This document shows positions 5,436 to 8,072 of a stretch of 8,072 bases of DNA, one piece after another. The notes beneath the pieces were generated by a model. That model saw nothing but the letters and a program-made list of their open reading frames with translations, searched no databases and was not told the DNA's origin. How positions within the stretch are numbered: the first letter of the stretch is position 1; each line of letters starts with the position of its first letter. A program made the position numbers and the translations under genes. Source of the stretch: an uncultured Gammaproteobacteria bacterium (GTDB lineage Bacteria; Pseudomonadota; Gammaproteobacteria; Halothiobacillales; Halothiobacillaceae); contig CALKWL010000265.1 of the NCBI GenBank assembly GCA_938004235.1, forward strand, positions 1 through 8,072, read 5' to 3'.

Positions 5436-5716
5436 GTGCGTGCCCGCACCGAGGCTTCCACTTCCGCCTGAAGCATCTGCAAAGGAATGCCCGTCAGCGA
5501 ACCCGGAGGATTCAGCGGATCGCCAAACTCATCCTCAATCGCGCATTCAATCGGACAAATCTCGGCACATTGCGGCGCATCATGATCGCCCAGACATTCG
5601 GTACACAAGTCGGGGTTAATCAGAAAATGCGGCTTGGCCTCGTAAATTGCCTTGTTTGGGCACAGCGGCTCGCAAGCAAAGCAATTCACACACAACTCAT
5701 TAATAATCAGTGCCAT
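5432..5716 (-). CDS. fdxN: 2[4Fe-4S] ferredoxin, FdxN type
   Basis: The 94-residue product has two [4Fe-4S] binding sets: C9-x2-C12-x2-C15-x3-C19 followed by Pro, and C38-x2-C41-x8-C50-x3-C54 followed by Pro. The longer eight-residue spacing in the second set is typical of nif ferredoxins, and an additional Cys58 follows. FdxN ferredoxins supply electrons to nitrogenase or to NifB during NifB-co synthesis; adjacency to nifB favours the latter role, though both are possible. I start at ATG 5716, with GGAGGA 7 bases upstream and partly over the nifB stop. The open frame extends much further upstream but that part is out-of-frame nifB sequence. The stop overlaps the nifO start. Confidence 0.93.
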   Translation of the reverse strand: MALIINELCVNCFACEPLCPNKAIYEAKPHFLINPDLCTECLGDHDAPQCAEICPIECAIEDEFGDPLNPPGSLTGIPLQMLQAEVEASVRART

Positions 5717-5729
5717 GCTGCGTTCCTCC

Positions 5730-7232
5730 TCAGGCTGACTTGAGCTGATGCGCAGGCTGCACAAGCAGCTTGCCCGCCGCCTGCATTTCGGCGTATACGG
5801 CGGCAATCGCGTCTTCAATCGGCTCCATGGCGTGCTCGCCATTCGGCTGGATGCCTGCCGTTTCCAACATGCCCCAGGGCTCGAAACCGATCTTGGAACA
5901 CAGCACCACTTCACAGCCTTCCAGTGCCTTGATCGTCATGCCCAATACCGACTCGCCGTCGCCGCAGCTTGTATCCCCGGCGCAATACTGGTCCGCCTTG
6001 CGGTGACTGAGGAAACGCACGCCCTGTGCGGAGGCTTCATACACCAGGAACTCCTTGGCATGACCAAAGTGCTGGTTAATCACCCCGCCACCCGCCGTGG
6101 CCACCGCCATCTTCACCGGGCGCAAGGCCGGGGCGCTGCTCAGGCTCACCAAGGACACCACATTCTGCTTGGCCGCTTTGGCCGCGCGCTTGCTTTCCAG
6201 CTCGGCGATCACATCGGCACGCAGTTCGGCACGCACCACCATCGCCGCCGCGTAGTCGATCTCCATGTTTTCGATCTTGTCGAGCGTGAACTCCTCGCCA
6301 CGATCCTCGCCCAGCAAGCCCACCGCATCAGCGCGGCACTGACGGCAGTGACGCATCATGTTCATGTCGCCGGAGCAGGCGTCCTGCAAATCGTTCAGCT
6401 CATCCTGCGTCGGCCCGCGCTGGCCGGTCAGGCCGTAGAAGGTGCCATGCTCCGGCTCGGAAATCAGCGGCATCACGTTGTGCAGGAACGCGCCCTTGGA
6501 CTTGACCACCCTGGACACTTCAGCCAGATGCTGGTCATTCACGCCCGGAATCATTACCGAATTGACCTTCACCAGAATGCCGCGCTCGATCAACATCGAA
6601 AGACCAAGCTGCTGACGTTCGATCAGAATCTCAGCGGCCTCACGCCCCTTGATGCGGCGGTTCTGCCAGAAAATCCACGGATAAATCTTCTCGCCCACTT
6701 CCGGATCAACGCAGTTGATGGTGATGGTGACGTGGTCGATATTGTGCTTGGCCAGCTCATCCACGCAGTCCGGCAGACTGAGCCCGTTGGTGGACACGCA
6801 CAGCTTGATGTCCGGCGCCTGCTCGGAAAGCATGCGGAAGGTCTCGAAGGTGCGCTCCGGATTGGCCAGCGGATCACCGGGGCCGGCGATGCCGAGCACG
6901 CTCATCTGCGGGATATTGGCGGCCACCGCGATGGTCTTCTTCACCGCCTGCACTGGGGTCAACAGCTCGGAAACCACGCCGGGACGCGACTCGTTGGCGC
7001 AGTCGTACTTGCGGTTGCAGTAATGGCACTGGATGTTGCAGGCCGGAGCCACCGCGACGTGCATCCGCGCAAAATAGTGGTGAGCGTCTTCGGAGTAGCA
7101 GGGATGATCTTGCACCTTGGCCAGGATATGCGCCGGCAGACCGGTCATCTGATCGTTCGAAGAGCCGCAGGAGCTGGAGCTGCAACCGCTTTTGGCAGCG
7201 GGCTCGGCAGGAGACAGGACAGGAAGTTCCAC
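5730..7232 (-). CDS. nifB: NifB, radical SAM FeMo-cofactor core synthase
   Basis: NifB joins two [4Fe-4S] clusters and inserts a carbide from S-adenosylmethionine to make NifB-co, the core of FeMo-co. The 500-residue product has the radical SAM cluster motif C-x3-C-x2-C (CNIQCHYC, Cys65, Cys69, Cys72), the SAM-binding GIAGPGDPL (114-122), and further conserved cysteines including CRQCRADAVG (296-305). A NifX/NafY-like cofactor-carrying domain follows from about residue 372 (KMAVATAGGGVINQHFG onward), giving the fused architecture common in proteobacteria. The start is a GTG at 7232 with GAGGA 7 bases upstream; there is no ATG nearby that keeps the usual N-terminus. It is the first gene of the operon, controlled by the sigma-54/NifA elements just upstream. 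Confidence 0.97.
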   Translation of the reverse strand: MELPVLSPAEPAAKSGCSSSSCGSSNDQMTGLPAHILAKVQDHPCYSEDAHHYFARMHVAVAPACNIQCHYCNRKYDCANESRPGVVSELLTPVQAVKKTIAVAANIPQMSVLGIAGPGDPLANPERTFETFRMLSEQAPDIKLCVSTNGLSLPDCVDELAKHNIDHVTITINCVDPEVGEKIYPWIFWQNRRIKGREAAEILIERQQLGLSMLIERGILVKVNSVMIPGVNDQHLAEVSRVVKSKGAFLHNVMPLISEPEHGTFYGLTGQRGPTQDELNDLQDACSGDMNMMRHCRQCRADAVGLLGEDRGEEFTLDKIENMEIDYAAAMVVRAELRADVIAELESKRAAKAAKQNVVSLVSLSSAPALRPVKMAVATAGGGVINQHFGHAKEFLVYEASAQGVRFLSHRKADQYCAGDTSCGDGESVLGMTIKALEGCEVVLCSKIGFEPWGMLETAGIQPNGEHAMEPIEDAIAAVYAEMQAAGKLLVQPAHQLKSA

Positions 7233-7271
7233 CGGCGTATCCTCGTTTGATAGGGAAGTTGAGACTTACCT

Positions 7272-7288
7272 ATCAAGCTTTGTGCCAA
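7272..7288 (-). promoter_or_regulatory. Sigma-54 (-24/-12) promoter of the nifB operon
   Basis: The minus strand reads TTGGCACAAAGCTTGAT. The -24 half (TGGCAC, from 7287 to 7282) is a perfect match to TGGCAC-N5-TTGCW, and the N5 spacing is exact. The -12 half is TTGAT instead of TTGCT/A, one mismatch at the conserved C. Transcription would begin near 7261, giving about a 29-base leader that contains the GAGGA ribosome binding site of nifB. The two NifA sites upstream support the call. Confidence 0.72.
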
Positions 7289-7352
7289 GGTGGATCTGCT
7301 TGTTCAGATCATTGTTTTATAAGGATTTAGTTTAAAAATTTACGGGCTTGGC

Positions 7353-7368
7353 TGTGATGAAGACCACA
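7353..7368. promoter_or_regulatory. NifA upstream activator sequence, proximal
   Basis: TGTGATGAAGACCACA is an exact TGT-N10-ACA site, the palindromic target of NifA. Its centre lies about 100 bases upstream of the predicted start of nifB transcription, within the usual range for NifA sites. It also partly overlaps a weak hairpin that I do not read as a terminator. Confidence 0.75.
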
Positions 7369-7385
7369 GAGCCTCGAAGTTTGAT

Positions 7386-7401
7386 TGTGTGTTTTGCTAC
7401 A
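7386..7401. promoter_or_regulatory. NifA upstream activator sequence, distal
   Basis: TGTGTGTTTTGCTACA is a second exact TGT-N10-ACA site. It lies 33 bases (about three helical turns) beyond the first, so two NifA dimers could bind the same face of the DNA. It sits in the gap between the restriction-type gene stop (7419) and nifB. The AT-rich tract at about 7313-7342, between the sites and the promoter, could help bending (for example by IHF), but I see no good IHF consensus. Confidence 0.68.
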
Positions 7402-7418
7402 AAGCAAAAATCGAGATA

Positions 7419-8072
7419 CTACTTGGGCGCCACCATAAACTCATTTCGTAAGGCAAGCAGGCTGCGTCCAAGTTGGATGCCCTCATCTGGAACCAACAGA
7501 TAGTACCAAGGCTTGCCGCCCTTTTCCGACGCGTGCTGAGTTGCATAGCCGCACCAACGCACAGCGGCGCGTGCCTTGGCCTGAACTTCATCCTGATCCA
7601 TCTGGTCGGCCCGCTTGGGTTCGACGAGCAGGCAGGCGTTGGCAGTTTCGACGACGAAATCCGGTTCGTAGTTGTGTCCGTTCCGGTATTCGATGCGGAA
7701 CTGCCCCGGTGCCGGTTTCATCCACTTGATGACATCGGGGTCGTCTTCCAGCAACTGGGCAAAACGCCACTCGCCATCCACTGACTGGAACTTCTGGTAG
7801 GGGTAGCAGCACTTCTTGAAGCCCTTGAACACCATCTGGCGCACCAGGCGTTTGTCGGCAATCGGCGCCCGGAAATCGCGCGGATGTTCGCCAGCGGCGA
7901 GGGTGAAGCTGGCAGGTTTGAGCACGTCGAAGCCCTGCGTCACCTTGCCGACGTAGTCGGTCGGGGTGATCCAGACGTGTTGCTGCATCTGCGTCCAGAT
8001 GAAATCGGCGAGTTGCCGCTGCCAGTAGATCAACACGTTTTCCAGCTTGGCCTCGTCGCCGCCCAGGTGCTC
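7419..8072 (-). CDS. Type III restriction Res-like / DEAD-box helicase-nuclease, C-terminal part (runs off right edge)
   Basis: The frame is open from the right edge to a TAG at 7419, giving the last 217 residues of a larger protein. The core is a PD-(D/E)xK nuclease motif: EPDFVVE, then 12 residues after the Asp, LLVEPK (Asp138, Glu151 and Lys153 counted from the window edge). Before it comes GEWRFAQLLEDDPDVIKWMK (100-119), typical of the region preceding the nuclease in type III restriction Res subunits and related DEAD/DEAH helicases. Such proteins cut foreign DNA after ATP-driven translocation; the helicase motifs and any Mod methylase would be to the right. A GTG at 8036 could open a shorter frame, but coding continues through it. 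It reads toward nifB with a 186-base gap and no obvious terminator. Confidence 0.75.
   Translation of the reverse strand, partial: EHLGGDEAKLENVLIYWQRQLADFIWTQMQQHVWITPTDYVGKVTQGFDVLKPASFTLAAGEHPRDFRAPIADKRLVRQMVFKGFKKCCYPYQKFQSVDGEWRFAQLLEDDPDVIKWMKPAPGQFRIEYRNGHNYEPDFVVETANACLLVEPKRADQMDQDEVQAKARAAVRWCGYATQHASEKGGKPWYYLLVPDEGIQLGRSLLALRNEFMVAPK

Noticed and set aside
5717..5914. A longer start for the FdxN ferredoxin
   Set aside because: The upstream codons are nifB read out of frame; GGAGGA correctly precedes the ATG at 5716.
5748..7250. A 500-codon plus-strand open frame opposite nifB
   Set aside because: It is the antisense shadow of a GC-rich gene; the minus-strand NifB is unmistakable and the plus-strand product has no recognisable motif.
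7311..7345. An IHF site between the NifA sites and the nifB promoter
   Set aside because: The tract is AT-rich and could bend, but I find no acceptable match to WATCAA-N4-TTR.
7351..7372. A hairpin (GGC-TGTG with CACA-GA-GCC) as a terminator for the restriction-type gene
   Set aside because: The stem is short with a bulge, there is no U-run after it, and its symmetry is explained by the TGT-N10-ACA NifA site.

Overview
The window looks like a GC-rich proteobacterial chromosome, probably a beta- or gammaproteobacterium that fixes nitrogen. This is inferred from nif gene content, protein sequence style and sigma-54/NifA-type control; no rRNA or housekeeping marker is present to fix the taxon. 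It has three parts: an integron-like accessory region on the left (1-1421), a single nif operon on the minus strand in the middle (7232 down to 1461), and the end of a restriction-type nuclease gene on the right (7419-8072).

Left part: the first 39 codons of an IS481-type transposase run off the left edge on the minus strand, preceded by an orphan C-terminal gene remnant. Next come a plus-strand GNAT acetyltransferase and a minus-strand YefM-YoeB type toxin-antitoxin pair with its own promoter and TGTACA operator. The toxin-antitoxin pair is bounded on both sides by sequences that match integron attC recombination sites in consensus and in folding (707-768 and 1353-1421). No integrase gene is visible, so this could be a two-attC cluster without integrase (CALIN) or the edge of a larger array.

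Central part: an eight-gene operon reads nifB - fdxN - nifO - flavodiiron protein - 2Fe-2S ferredoxin (FdxD-like) - FeSII/Shethna-like 2Fe-2S ferredoxin - nifQ - draG. Gene junctions are overlaps or short gaps, most with good Shine-Dalgarno sequences. Upstream of nifB are a sigma-54-like -24/-12 element and two TGT-N10-ACA NifA sites exactly 33 bp apart. NifB and NifQ supply the iron-sulfur core and molybdenum for FeMo-co. The ferredoxins carry electrons, the flavodiiron protein probably removes oxygen, the FeSII-like protein probably shields nitrogenase from oxygen, and DraG reactivates ADP-ribosylated Fe protein. The operon thus appears to combine cofactor synthesis, oxygen defence and post-translational control.

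Right part: the C-terminal 217 residues of a protein with a PD-(D/E)xK nuclease motif, resembling type III restriction (Res) subunits, end 186 bp before nifB. The nif operon is therefore bordered by accessory or defence genes on both sides. No stretch longer than about 300 bases lacks a gene.
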